A DNA stretch of 64,000 nucleotides from Rutidosis leptorrhynchoides (taxonomy: Eukaryota > Streptophyta > Magnoliopsida > Asterales > Asteraceae): NCBI RefSeq assembly GCF_046630445.1, contig NC_092338.1:340757501-340821500 (forward strand), in the 5' to 3' direction. Shown piece by piece: positions 50,262 through 61,887 of the stretch. The notes beneath the pieces were generated by a model. It did not search any database and was not told the origin of the DNA. It worked only from the letters and a program-made list of their open reading frames with translations. Each line of letters starts with the position of its first letter. Positions within the stretch are counted from its first letter, which is position 1. The position numbers were made by a program, and so were the translations under genes.

Positions 50262-50291
50262 GTAATTTTGAGGGGCAATCGTTACTATAGT

Positions 50292-51604
50292 TGATGTTAT
50301 GCGAGGGGTATATGAAATAGCATTAATTTTTAATATGAAATACGATACAATTTACACAAGTTTTATTTATTTATTTACAGATGGGATATACCTAAACCTT
50401 GCTACAACACTATAGGTAGTATACCTAATCGTAGAGTAGTATAGTTTTTAGTAAGTCTGGTTCGTTCCACAAGGAGACGACTTATTTTACACTATATTTT
50501 TAAACAATTATATTTGTACAAAATATATATAATTATATATAATAATATATAAAAGGGGGTTTTACCGTTTAATGACCGGTTTGTCGATTTTAAAACTTTA
50601 GTCGCAGTTAAAACCTAATGTAAAATATTAAAAATAAATACAACTTAATTTTAAACGTAAAGTAAATAACGATAATGAAATTGCGATAAATAAAAGTACG
50701 ATAAAATAAAATTGCGATAATTAAAAAGTACGATAATATACGATGATAATAAATAAAAGTGTGATAATTAAAAGTGCAATTAAATATGAAAATAAAGAAA
50801 TTATGCTTATTTAAACTTCCGTAATCATGATGTTTGACGTGTTGATTTTTAGTTTATTCCCATGGGTTAATTGTTCTTTGTCCTGGATTATTCAATATGT
50901 CCGTCTGGTTTTTGTCCATAACAGTCCATCAGTCATAAATATAAAGTGCGAGTGTCCTCGTTAAATTATCCTTATACCCGAAGTCAAATATTCCAACTAA
51001 TTGGGGACTTAAACTGTAACGAGGTTTTAATACTTTGTTTAATAATTACATCAGGATATCGACTGCGTGTAACCCAATGTTTTAATACTTTGTTAACAAT
51101 TATGCCAAGTGTCCTTGTACATAATTTCACCCCTGTTTTAATAATTCCATCGACTATTAATCCATTCCCGTGTCCGGTAAAATGAACGATTATTCGTACA
51201 TATAAATACCCCGCCCATCGTGTCCGATCGAGTGTAAATGGTTATTTATAGGTACGTCCAATTGTAAATCTTTATATTAAAATTAACAAACTATCATTTA
51301 GTTAAACAAATATAAAGCCCATTAATAGCCCATAGTCTAATTTCCAAAAGTGTCGTTCTTTTGTCCAAACCCCAATTATGGTACAAAGCTCAATTACCCA
51401 ATTTTAATATTTTTAGCCCAACATCATGATTACTTCGGCTCAAATAAGCATAATAATAACTTAAGTATGAGACATTAATTTAAAAAGGAGAACATAGCTT
51501 ACATTGATTATTTATCGCGTAGTGTTACACGGACAGAGCTTCGACTTTAAAACCCGTAAAATAACCTTTGCATAACCTAAACTAACTAATATAAAACTAC
51601 CCTA

Positions 51605-51680
<76 letters not shown>

Positions 51681-52286
51681 TTATTATTTATTACAGAGTA
51701 TTATTATTATTGTGTAAAAATATCGACAGAATGCTCGAGCTTTTATAGGCCATTTCTGAATTTTGCAGCTCCGCGAGTCGCGGTATTTTAAGCCTTCAAA
51801 CTCCGCGAGTCGCGGAGTTTGATTTTCCAGCTCACATCATTTTGGATCTTTGCTTGTCGACGTTATTAAATAATAATATAATATATATATAATTTTTAAG
51901 AATTATTTATATATTATATTTTATTTATGTGCATAGTTGACTTGTAATTTTCGCTCCGTTGCGTCGCGCGTTGAGAGTTGACTCATGTCCCAGTTTCGAA
52001 TTTTTGAACACCCTTGCGTACTATTTTATATCTTGTACTTTGCATTTTGTAACTTGTACTCTTGTCATTTTTAGACGTTTCTCATCAATAAATTGAACCT
52101 TTTGAATTGTATCTTGTACATTTGAGCTTTTTGGACGTTTGTGTCTTTAAATCTTCGTTTTCACCTTTTGTCTTCGCACTTATTTATTTAAACAATTACA
52201 ATGAAAATATAATACAATTACATATGAAAACCTATTATTTAGGAGGGATATTGCTATGAAATATATGTTCCTTTTTAGCCTTATCA
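50292..52286 (-). mobile_element. Athila-type LTR, minus strand (3' LTR of a split element)
   Basis: Read on the minus strand it begins TGATAAGGCTAAAAAGG at 52286 and ends ATAACATCA at 50292. It is collinear with the El3 LTR in reverse. A TATA-like CCTATAAAAG and two palindromes (51769-51783 and 51801-51817) lie in its U3. Just beyond its start the minus strand reads AAGTGTGGGGATATT, a polypurine tract, so it is a 3' LTR. The element's body must lie beyond El3, outside the window. The other flank (ATAGT at 50287-50291) is the CACTA gene intron. Confidence 0.88.
51607..51676. repeat. (AT)n microsatellite in the minus-strand Athila-type LTR
   Basis: A pure dinucleotide array, at the position of the array in El3 (about 53065-53131). 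Confidence 0.97.
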
Positions 52287-52455
52287 AATATCCCCACACT
52301 TAAACGTTGCTTGTCCTCAAGCAATACATAACTTGAAATAAAATCACACTTCACTCGAATCACTTTTTTATTCTCACACTTTATACATCAGTGATTTTGA
52401 TACGGCTGTATAAACAATGATAGTGACGATAGAACCATGGTTAAAGGTAGGTGTG
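52287..52455 (-). other. residual internal 3' end of the minus-strand Athila-type element
   Basis: This 169-bp stretch contains the polypurine phrase of the minus-strand element and then unrecognised sequence up to El3. It is the spacer between two opposite LTRs. Confidence 0.7.
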
Positions 52456-53053
52456 TGATAATGATAAAAAGGAACATATATTTCATAGCATTATTCCTCA
52501 AGAAAGACAAGCTTTTAGTGGCAATTGTCCTATTTACAAGTGATATTCGTTTAAATAATAAAAAGGTGAAGACAAAAGATAGATTCAACGAATTGAAGAC
52601 GCAAACGACCAAAAAGCTCAAAAGTACAAAAGACAATCAAAGAGGTTCCAATTATTGATAAGAAACATCTCGAAATTACAAGAGTACAAGATTCAAAACG
52701 CAAAGTATAAGATATTAAATTGTACGCAAGGACGTTCGAAAATCCGGGACCGGGACCAGAGTCAACTCTCAACGCTCGACGCAATGGACTAAAAATTACA
52801 AGTCAACTATGCACATGAATATAATATAATATATAATTAATTCTTAAAATTAATATATATATTATAATATATTTAAAATCGTCGGCAAACAAAGCGCCAA
52901 AGCTGGGTGAGCTGTAAAAACAAACTCCGCGACTCGCGGAGTTTGAAGGCAAAAAAATGCCGCGAGTCGCGGAGCTTCCCTGGACTCAAATCCCTATAAA
53001 AGCAAACGCAGTTTGATCATAAAAAATGATCATAAATCAATCTCTCTCTCAAT

Positions 53054-53135
<82 letters not shown>

Positions 53136-54492
53136 TTTAATTTTAATTTTAATTTTAATTTCTAATAATAAGGGTATGTTAGCGAATGTTGTAAGGGTGT
53201 AAGTCGAAATTCTGTCCGTGTAACGCTACGCTATTTTTAATCATTGTAAGTTATGTTTAACCTTTTTAATTTAATGTCTCGTAGCTAAGTTATTATTATG
53301 CTTATTTAAAACAAAGTAATCATGACGTTGGGCTAATTACTAAAATTGGGTAATTGGGCTTTGTACCATAATTGGGGTTTGGACAAAAGAACGACACTTG
53401 TGGAAATTAGACTATGGGCTATTAATGGGCTTTATATTTGTTTAACTAAATGATAATTTGTTAATTTTAATATAAAGATTTACAATTGGACGTCCCTATA
53501 AATAACCATATACACTCAATCGGACACGATGGGCGGGATATTTATATGTACGAATAATCGTTCATTTAACCGGACACGGGAATGGATTAATAGTCACTAG
53601 AATTATTAAAACAGGGGTGAAATTATGTACAAGGACACTTGGCATAATTGTTAACAAAGTATTAAAACCTTGGGTTACACGCAGTCGATAACCTGGTGTA
53701 ATTATTAAACAAAGTATTAAAATCTTGTTACAGTTTAAGTCCCCAATTAGTTGGAATATTTAACTTCGGGTATAAGGATAATTTGACGAGGACACTCGCA
53801 CTTTATATTTATGACTGATGGACTGTTATGGACAATAACCAGACGGACATATTAAATAATCCAGGACAAAGGACAACTAACCCATGGGCATAAAACTAAA
53901 ATCAACACGTCAAACATCATGATTGCGGAAGTTTAAATAAGCATAATTCTTTTATTTCATATTTAATTTCCTTTATTTTATATTTAATTGCACTTCTAAT
54001 TATCGCACTTTTATTTATTTTTATTGTATTTAATTGCACTTTTAATTATCGTACTTTTTAATTATCGCAATTTTATTTTATCGCACTTTTATTTATCGCA
54101 ATTTCATTATCGTTATTTACTTTACGCTTTAAATTAAGTCTTGTATTTATTTGGTTTTAACTGCGACTTAAAGTTTTAAAATCGACAAACTGGTCATTAA
54201 ACGGTAAAAACCCCCCTTTATAATAATAATATTACTTATATATATATTTGTATTTTTATAAAATAAAACTAATATAGCGTTAAGCTTTGATTAAAAGATT
54301 CCCTGTGGAACGAACCGGACTTACTAAAAACTACACTACTGTACGATTAGGTACACTGCCTATAATTGTTGTAGCAAGGTTTAAGTATATCCATTCTCTA
54401 AATAAATAAATATCTTGTGTAAAATTGTATCGTATTTAATAGTTTTTCCTGTAAAAATATAAGCTATTTTATATACACCTCGCATAACATCA
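52456..54492 (+). repeat. El3 5' LTR
   Basis: The LTR begins TGATAATGATAAAAAGG and ends ATAACATCA. U3 holds a palindrome pair (52925-52941 and 52959-52974) and TATA (CTATAAAAG at 52994-53002), followed by an (AT)n array (about 53065-53131). It matches the minus-strand LTR at 50292-52286 in reverse over nearly its full length. Confidence 0.92.
52925..53002 (+). promoter_or_regulatory. El3 core promoter with paired GC-rich palindromes
   Basis: CTCCGCGACTCGCGGAG (52925-52941) is a palindrome around one central base. A near copy, GCCGCGAGTCGCGGAG, follows at 52959-52974, and the TATA box lies 20 bp further on. Palindromes this close to TATA suggest dimer binding sites or a methylation target; this is not proven. 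Confidence 0.65.
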
Positions 54493-54500
54493 AGTATTTT

Positions 54501-54520
54501 TGGCGCCGCTGCCGGGGAAC
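54501..54520 (+). promoter_or_regulatory. El3 primer-binding site, Asp-tRNA type
   Basis: TGGCGCCGCTGCCGGGGAAC lies eight bases after the LTR end. It is the Athila-style Asp-tRNA site. Confidence 0.95.
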
Positions 54521-56118
54521 CCAATTTCTTGCTTAAAAGCCAGATGCGCAACGCTAAATAAAAAAAAGATTTTTATTTTTAGTTTACTTTTATAAAAATA
54601 CGCTTTTATAAAAATACATTTTAAATATTCAAAAATATAAAAAGAAAAACAAAAATATAAATATTTTTAAGAGTTTGTTAAATATTTAAGTTTTATAAAG
54701 TTTCTTTATTTTTATTTTATAAATAATATAAGTTTTATTTAAATATTTTGTTTTTATTAAAACATAAAATCAAAAACCGAAAAAAAATATATATATATAA
54801 ATCTATTTTTTAAGATTTTATAAAATTATAAAGTATTTCTATTTTTATTTTAGTTTTTTTTATAAGTTTTTATTATATAAATATTTTTATTAAAACAGAA
54901 AATATAAAACAGAAATAAAAAAAAAAGTAAAACGTCGAATTTAATACTGCACCTGATCTGAATTTTCATTCACCGCGACTCGCGGAGATTTTTGCCAGGT
55001 GGTACCGCGACTCGCGGAGACACTCTGACACGAGTACACAGAACCCTAATATCGCATTAATTATGGTGTAATTATTATTATTATTATTATTTAATTAAAA
55101 ACCCTAAATAGGTTTTATTTATTTATTAATTAGTTTAGTTTATTTATTTAATTTGTTTTATTTAGTTTTAATTAGTTTAATTAGTTTATAAAATTAATAG
55201 TTTTATAAAATAAATAATATAAAAATAATATTTTTATAAAAATTGTAATTTTTTACAACTATTAGTATATTTTTATATTTTGTCCCTTTTTATTTGTTTT
55301 TAGCGTAACTTTTGTATTTTTCGCTCTTAATTAGTTTTAAATATAGTTTTTGCCATAGTTATTTTTATTTCTAGATTGTTAGGCTTTGCCGTAAAATTCC
55401 TTAAGTGCTTTTTCTTTAGACTAAGATTAAAGTGCTTTAGAATTTTGCGACGCCTTTTTAAGTTTTAATACCTTTTTAAGATATTGCCATTTGGGATATA
55501 GTTTTACTTGTAAGATTTATATTTTTAGACGCAATTTTTAGTTTTTAGTTTTTAGTTCCTTTTTAAGTTTCAACGCGCTAATTTCTTATTTTTATTTTTT
55601 GACGCCTTTTACCTATGTATCAATTATCACTCCAATTAGTAATCTCAATTTGCGATTATAATTTTAAGTTAGTGATAGTAATAAGGTTGGGTTAGTCGAG
55701 TGTTTTTAAGTTCTATAAGTCATTTTTTTTTATTATTTCTTATTTTTCGACGCCTTTTATTTTTCAACCCTTTTCTTTTTCGACGCGCTCTTTTTCTTTC
55801 TTATTTCTCGCTATTCTAGTTTTTAGGACTTAGAATTTTCTCTACTTCTTATCTAAATTTCTTAAAATTAAGAAAATTTATTTTAAGTGGTTAAATTGAT
55901 AGACATCAAAATTTTCTGGTTCGTAGTAATAGTTGGATTTGTACGTGGACCGGGTTATTGGAGCCAAACAGTCCTCAATTATATTGAGACCAAACGAATC
56001 CTGCCCCTCTATTGCATCTTTTGGCTATTCGAAACGTGGGCAAAATCAGAAAAGTCTATTAATTGGATAACTTATATAATTTTTCTTTTCTTTTAAAAAC
56101 TAATAGGATATTCAGTGA
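54521..56118 (+). other. El3 5' leader, noncoding
   Basis: A T- and A-rich leader of 1.6 kb precedes gag. It holds a second pair of the palindromes (54973-54987 and 55005-55019) and many runs of T. ORF 55887-56096 has no domain and overlaps typical leader sequence. Confidence 0.7.
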
Positions 56119-57630
56119 ATGCACCGAGCAAGACTTTCACCACCTTTTGTACGTTCACCACCTGTAACTAGATCAAGATATCTAGCAAATATTACCGCCG
56201 TTGATTTTTCTTTAGAATCGTCCTCCAGTCGACCAAGTACTCCAGTTCAAATTTCCGATAATCTATTTTTTGAACCCGACCTCACAATTGAGAATCCGGA
56301 GAATATTCAGGGACAATTCATAGATCTTGAACCATTAATTTTTCCTCCGGAACCACCAGTCATTCAAACAGAGATTGTTGAGGAACGAACCATTAAATCA
56401 GAATCCTCTAGTGATTCCGATTCAACAAATTCAATTATGGAGAATCTGGAACCTTTAAATATGGAAGACCGAATGAGAGCTAAACGCACTGGCCAAGGTC
56501 ACGCAATTACTCATCCAGACATCAATGCGCTAGATTATGAAATCAAAGGACAAATTCTACACATGGTGACTAATCAATGCCAATTTAGTGGTGCGCTGAA
56601 GGAAGATCCAAACGAACATCTTCGTACCTTTAATAGGATCTGCACATTATTTAAAATAAGAGAAGTTGAGGATGAACAGATATATCTCATGTTATTTCCC
56701 TGGACTTTAAAGGGCGAAGCCAAAGATTGGTTGGAATCGTTACCTGAAGGGGCGATTGATACATGGGACGTTTTAGTTGAAAATTTTCTTAAACAATTCT
56801 TTCCCGCATCTAAAGCCGTAAGACTTCAAGGAGAAATTATTACGTTCACACAGAAACCGAATGAAACTCTATATGAGGCGTGGACTAGATTTGGAAAGTT
56901 ATTAAGAGGATGTCCACAACATGGTTTAGACACATGTCAAATAGTACAAATATTCTACCAAGGATGCGATATCACTACAAGGAAAGACATCGATATAGCA
57001 GCTGGTGGTTCTATTATGAAGAAAACCGAAACTGATGCTTACAAAATTATTGATAACACTGCTTCCCACTCACATGAGTGGCACCAAGAAAAAGATATCG
57101 TTAGATCATCTAAAGCAGCTAGAGCCGATTCTAGCCATGACTTAGATTCCATTTCTGCAAAGATAGATGCTGTCGAGAGACGAATGGAAAAGATGACTAA
57201 AGATATCCACTCAATACGAATTAGTTGTGAGTAGTGTGGAGGACCACATTTGACAAAAGATTGTCTCAGTATTGAATTAACAATGGAACAAAGAGAGAAT
57301 ATTTCATACATAAACCAAAGGCCTGGAAATAATTATCAGAATAATTATCAACCACCAAGACCAATTTATAATCAAAACCAGAACTATAACCGAAATATTC
57401 CATACAACAACTAACAAGGTCCTAGTAATCAACAAGTATCCAATAATACTTACAACCAGCAAAGACCTAATTTTCAAAACAAACCACCACAAACCGATGA
57501 TAAAAAGCCGAATTTAGAAGATATGATGACGAAGCTAGTTGAAACTCAAACGCAATTTTTCACATCTCAGAAATAAACTAATGAACAAAATGCTCAAGCA
57601 TTTAGAAATCAACAAGCTTCTATTCAAAAT
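56119..57630 (+). pseudogene. El3 gag with three in-frame stops
   Basis: The frame starts at the Met at 56119. The gag core (residues about 140-300) has GQILHMVTNQCQFSG, EHLRTFNRICTLF, LFPWTLKGEAKDWLES, LKQFFPASKAVRLQGEI, ETLYEAWTRFGKLLRGCP and IVQIFYQGC. The frame ends at TAG 57232-57234, exactly inside the zinc knuckle (CE, stop, CGGPHLTKDC). It goes on open into an Asn/Gln/Pro-rich region with TAA at 57412-57414 and 57574-57576. All stops are in the same frame as pol. Gag builds the particle and binds RNA by the knuckle. Confidence 0.9.
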
Positions 57631-60303
57631 TTGGAACAAGAAGTAAGTAACCTAGCAAGGTTAATAGGTGAAAGAAAACTGGGAAGTTTACCTAGTGATA
57701 CAAATGCAAACCCCCGGAATGAAACAGCTAAATCCATTACCATAAGAAGTGGTACAACACTTAAACCACCTGAAATACCTGGAACTTCTGATGAAGCTAT
57801 TCCTACTCCACAAGAACCACAACCTGATCAAGATAAGGAAAAAGAACCGGTAGTTGAAAAGGTTAATGAAGATAACATAGTTAAGGTTAAACCTTATGTT
57901 AAACCATACCAACCACCACTTCCTTACCCAAGTAAATTAAAGAAAGAGAGACTTGAAGCCGAGCAATCCAAATTCTTGGATATGTTTAAACAAATAAATG
58001 TCAATCTTCCTTTCATTGATGTGATTTCAGGAATGCCTAGATATGCTAAATTTCTGAAAGATCTAATCTCAAATAGAAAGAAAATGGAAGAACTCTCGGC
58101 TGTTACTATGAATGCTAATTGTTCAGTAGTGCTGTTGAATAAGATACCAGAAAAACTATCTGATCCAGGAAGTTTCACAATTCCATGTTTTCTGGGTAGT
58201 CTTAGTTCAATAGAAGCATTGGCAGACTTAGGTGCTAGTATAAATTTAATGCCGTATTCACTATACGCTAAACTAGACCTTGGAGAATTGAAACCAACCA
58301 GAATAAGTATACAACTAGCCGATCGATTAATAAAATATCCTAGAGGGATAATGGAGAACATGCTAGTTAAAGTTGGTACTTTAGTATTTCCAGTAGATTT
58401 TGTTGTTCTGGACATGGAAGAAGATTCTCAAGTTCCTCTCATATTAGGAAAACCATTCTTAAACACGGCTAAAGAAATGATAGACGTGTTTGGTAAAAAA
58501 TTGACCCTAAGTATAGAGGACGAGAGTGTTACCTTTTCAGTTGATAGAGCAATGCAACAAAATTCTGCAGATGATACATGTTATTATATTCAAACTATAG
58601 ATTCACATGCAGAATTGTTAGAAGAATTTCCAGAATTACAAGGAACGGGAGAATGTTCTTTAGGAGAAGGAACTGAACCAATTGATGAAGCTGAAATGTT
58701 AGCTACACTAATGGCTAATGGATATGAACCAACAACAGAAGAAATTCAAATGCTAAAAGAAGAAGACAGATATCGATATAAATCATCGATAGAAGAACCT
58801 CTAACATTAGAGTTAAAGCCACTTCCAAACCATTTGGAATACGCTTATTTACATGGTGAATCTGAATTACCTGTAATAATATCGTCTTCTCTTACTGAAA
58901 ATGAGAAATCACAACTCATTTCTGTGTTGAAAGCTCATAAACCAGCCATTGCATGGAAGATTCATGATATTAAAGGAATAAGTCCTTCGTATTGCACACA
59001 TAAAATCCTTATGGAAGAAGGTCATAAAACGTATGTGCAACACCAACGAAGACTAAATCCTAATATGCAAGATGTTGTTAAAAAAGAAATTATTAAACTG
59101 CTAGATGCAGGTTTAATTTATCCGATCTCTGATAGTCCATGGGTAAGCCCAGTTCAATGCGTGCCTAAGAAGGGTGGCATGACTGTCATCACAAATGAAA
59201 AAAATGAGCTTATTCCTACTAGGACTGTAACAGGATGGCGTGTATGTATTGATTATAGAAAATTAAATGACGCCACCAGAAAAGATCACTTTCCCTTACC
59301 TTTCATTGATCAAATGTTGGAAAGATTAGCCGGAAATAGTTATTATTGTTTTCTTGATGGATTTTCCGGATATTTTCAAATTCCAATAGCACCCGAAGAT
59401 CAAGAGAAAACCACATTCACGTGCCCTTATGGTACTTTTGCTTACAAACGCATGCCATTTGGACTTTGCAACGCCCCTGCAACCTTTCAAAGGTGCATGA
59501 TGGCGATTTTTCACGACATGATAGAAGAATGCATGGAAGTTTTCATGGATGACTTTTCAGTCTTCGGTGATACATTTGAATCATGTCTAGTTAATCTGGA
59601 ACGAATGCTTATTAGATGCGAACAATCAAATCTAGTACTTAATTGGGAGAAATACCATTTCATGGTTAAAGAAGGCATCGTTCTTGGTCATAAAATTTCA
59701 AAGGAAGGAATTGAAGTGGATAGAGCTAAAGTAGATGTAATTGCTAAACTTCCACATCCCACCAATGTTAGAGGAGTTAGGAGTTTTCTAGGGCATGCTG
59801 GTTTTTACCGACGTTTCATAAAAGATTTTTCTAAAATTGCCACTCCTATGAATAAACTCCTAGAAAAAGATGATCCATTCATCTTTTCAGATGAATGCAT
59901 CAAATCTTTTAATATTCTTAAAGAGAAACTTACTAATGCGCCGATCATGATAACACCAAATTGGAATCTAGCGTTTGAACTTATGTGCGATGCAAGTGAT
60001 TTTGCAGTGGGAGCCGTTTTAGGACAAAGGATTGAAAAACGATTTCAACCTATATATTATGCTAGTAAGACGTTACAAGGAGCACAAACGAATTACACAA
60101 CTACTGAAAAAGAACTCCTTACTATTGTCTTTGCTTTTGACAAATTTCGTTCATATCTCGTTCTAGCTAAAACAGTGGCCTATACCGACCATTCTGCTCT
60201 TAGATATTTATTTTCGAAACAAGATGCTAAACCAAGATTAATCCGTTGGATCTTACTCTTACAAGAGTTTGATATTGAAATCCGAGATAAAAGAGGAGCA
60301 TAA
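57631..60303 (+). CDS. El3 pol part: protease, reverse transcriptase, RNase H
   Basis: An 890-residue open part of the gag-pol frame. Protease lies around residues 180-290 (ADLGAS at 197-203, LILGKPFL). RT lies around 475-690 (SPWVSPVQCVPKKGG, DYRKLNDATRKDH, catalytic FMDD at 638-641). RNase H lies around 780-890 (CDASD, EKELL, YTDHSAL). The first Met is only the first after the last gag stop, so the true protein would be made as gag-pol. It ends at TAA 60301-60303 where related proteins read on into [12 protein letters not shown] and RNase H residues are complete. Confidence 0.93.
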   Translation: MEQEVSNLARLIGERKLGSLPSDTNANPRNETAKSITIRSGTTLKPPEIPGTSDEAIPTPQEPQPDQDKEKEPVVEKVNEDNIVKVKPYVKPYQPPLPYPSKLKKERLEAEQSKFLDMFKQINVNLPFIDVISGMPRYAKFLKDLISNRKKMEELSAVTMNANCSVVLLNKIPEKLSDPGSFTIPCFLGSLSSIEALADLGASINLMPYSLYAKLDLGELKPTRISIQLADRLIKYPRGIMENMLVKVGTLVFPVDFVVLDMEEDSQVPLILGKPFLNTAKEMIDVFGKKLTLSIEDESVTFSVDRAMQQNSADDTCYYIQTIDSHAELLEEFPELQGTGECSLGEGTEPIDEAEMLATLMANGYEPTTEEIQMLKEEDRYRYKSSIEEPLTLELKPLPNHLEYAYLHGESELPVIISSSLTENEKSQLISVLKAHKPAIAWKIHDIKGISPSYCTHKILMEEGHKTYVQHQRRLNPNMQDVVKKEIIKLLDAGLIYPISDSPWVSPVQCVPKKGGMTVITNEKNELIPTRTVTGWRVCIDYRKLNDATRKDHFPLPFIDQMLERLAGNSYYCFLDGFSGYFQIPIAPEDQEKTTFTCPYGTFAYKRMPFGLCNAPATFQRCMMAIFHDMIEECMEVFMDDFSVFGDTFESCLVNLERMLIRCEQSNLVLNWEKYHFMVKEGIVLGHKISKEGIEVDRAKVDVIAKLPHPTNVRGVRSFLGHAGFYRRFIKDFSKIATPMNKLLEKDDPFIFSDECIKSFNILKEKLTNAPIMITPNWNLAFELMCDASDFAVGAVLGQRIEKRFQPIYYASKTLQGAQTNYTTTEKELLTIVFAFDKFRSYLVLAKTVAYTDHSALRYLFSKQDAKPRLIRWILLLQEFDIEIRDKRGA

Positions 60304-61716
60304 AATCTCGCCGCTGATCATCTTTCTCGTCTTGAAAATCCCGGATTAGAAGTTCTAAATGAATCGGCCATACAAGACAACTTTCCTGATGAATATCTAT
60401 TGAAGATAGATTATAATGAAATTACATGGTTTGCAAACTATGCTAACTACTTAGTATGTGGATTCCTTGAAAAAGGATTGTCGTACCAAAAACGAAAGAA
60501 ATTCTTTAGTGATATAAAACACTATTTCTTGGAAGATCCACATCTGTTTAAAAGTTGTCCAGATGGAATAATACGCCGATGTGTATTCGGAGATGAAGCT
60601 AGTAAAATTTTAAACCATTGTCATACAGGACCAACAGGAGGGCACTATGGGCCTCAACTAGCAGCAAGAAAAGTTTATGATGCTGGATTCTATTGGCCTA
60701 AAATTTACAAAGACGCACACCTTCTTTGCAAATCCTGTGATGCTTGTCAAAGGGCCGGAAAAATAAGTCAACGTGATGAAATGCCACAAAATGTCATTCA
60801 AGTATGTGAAGTATTTGACATTTGGGGTATTGACTTTATGGGTCCATTTCCAAAATCTCATAATAATCTCTATATTCTCGTAGCCAATGATTATGTATCT
60901 AAATGGGCGGAAGCACAAGCTCTCCCAACTAACGATGCACGAGTTGTAGTCAACTTTTTAAAACATCTTTTTGCAAGGTTTGGAACACCGAAAGCTTTAA
61001 TAAGTGTTCGGGGAACTCATTTCTGTAATAATCAACTTAAGAAAGTTCTTAAAAGATATGGAGTAACTTATAAAATCTCCACCGCATATCATCCACAAAC
61101 AAGTGGACAAGGTGAAAATACCAACCGAGCTTTAAAACTTATTCTAGAAAAAACCGTAGGATCAAATCCGAAGGAATGGTCCATTAAATTGGAGGATGCA
61201 CTCTGGGCTTTTAGAAAAGCCTACAAAACTCCAATTGGAACCACACCTTTTAGACTCGTTTATGGAAAAGCATGTCATCTTCCAGTAGAAATTGAACACA
61301 AAGCATTTTGGGCTTTGAAGACATGTAATCTTGATTTACATGAAGCTGGACATCTACGGTTAAGTCAACTAAACGAATTAGAAGAATTAAGACATGAAGC
61401 ATACGAAAATTCGTTAATCTATAAAGAAAGAACGAAGAAATGACATGATAAAAGAATCAGAAGTTTAAAAGAATTTAAAGAAGGAGACAGAGTTCCTCTT
61501 TTCAATTCACGACTCAAGCTATTTTCTGGAAAATTGAAATCAAGATGGTCTGGACCATTCATAGTCAAAAGAGTTTTTCCATACGGAACGATAGAATTAA
61601 TAAATTCAAATGGAATTGAATTTAAAGTTAATGGTCACAGAGTTAAACATTACATAGATAGTCCAATGGAAGTTGACAATGAAGTTAATCACAATTTCGA
61701 TACCACAGCTAACTAA
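60304..61716 (+). pseudogene. El3 integrase, one catalytic Asp replaced, one in-frame stop
   Basis: The frame continues after TAA 60301 without a shift. In the 60400-61443 segment the HHCC region ([18 protein letters not shown]) is present. The core shows Asp145 (WGIDFMGPF) and Glu239 (SGQGEN), but the middle position reads Val203 ([10 protein letters not shown]), where El2 has Asp. Spacing of 35 residues to Glu fits the DD35E pattern. TGA at 61441-61443 stands where a Trp is expected (TKK, stop, HDKRIRSLK). The C-terminal domain then runs to 61716 (WSGPFIVKRVFPYGT). Integration activity is expected to be lost. Confidence 0.93.
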
Positions 61717-61887
61717 GTGTGGGGAGAATCAAGTCTTTTAAGGATTTTATGTATTTCTGTTAGAGTTAGATTTTCCGTTTTCGTGTAGTTCTCGAAAATG
61801 GAACCCGAATGGTCTTTCCCTAGCAAACCCTAAAGAACTAGTCTTCTCCCCCCATTCTGAATTTTTATTTTTTTAGGTTTTTACGAA
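61717..61887 (+). other. short post-pol spacer
   Basis: It begins AAGTGTGGGGAGAATC directly after the stop, the phrase repeated in the other Athila-type elements. No gene is present. Confidence 0.7.
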
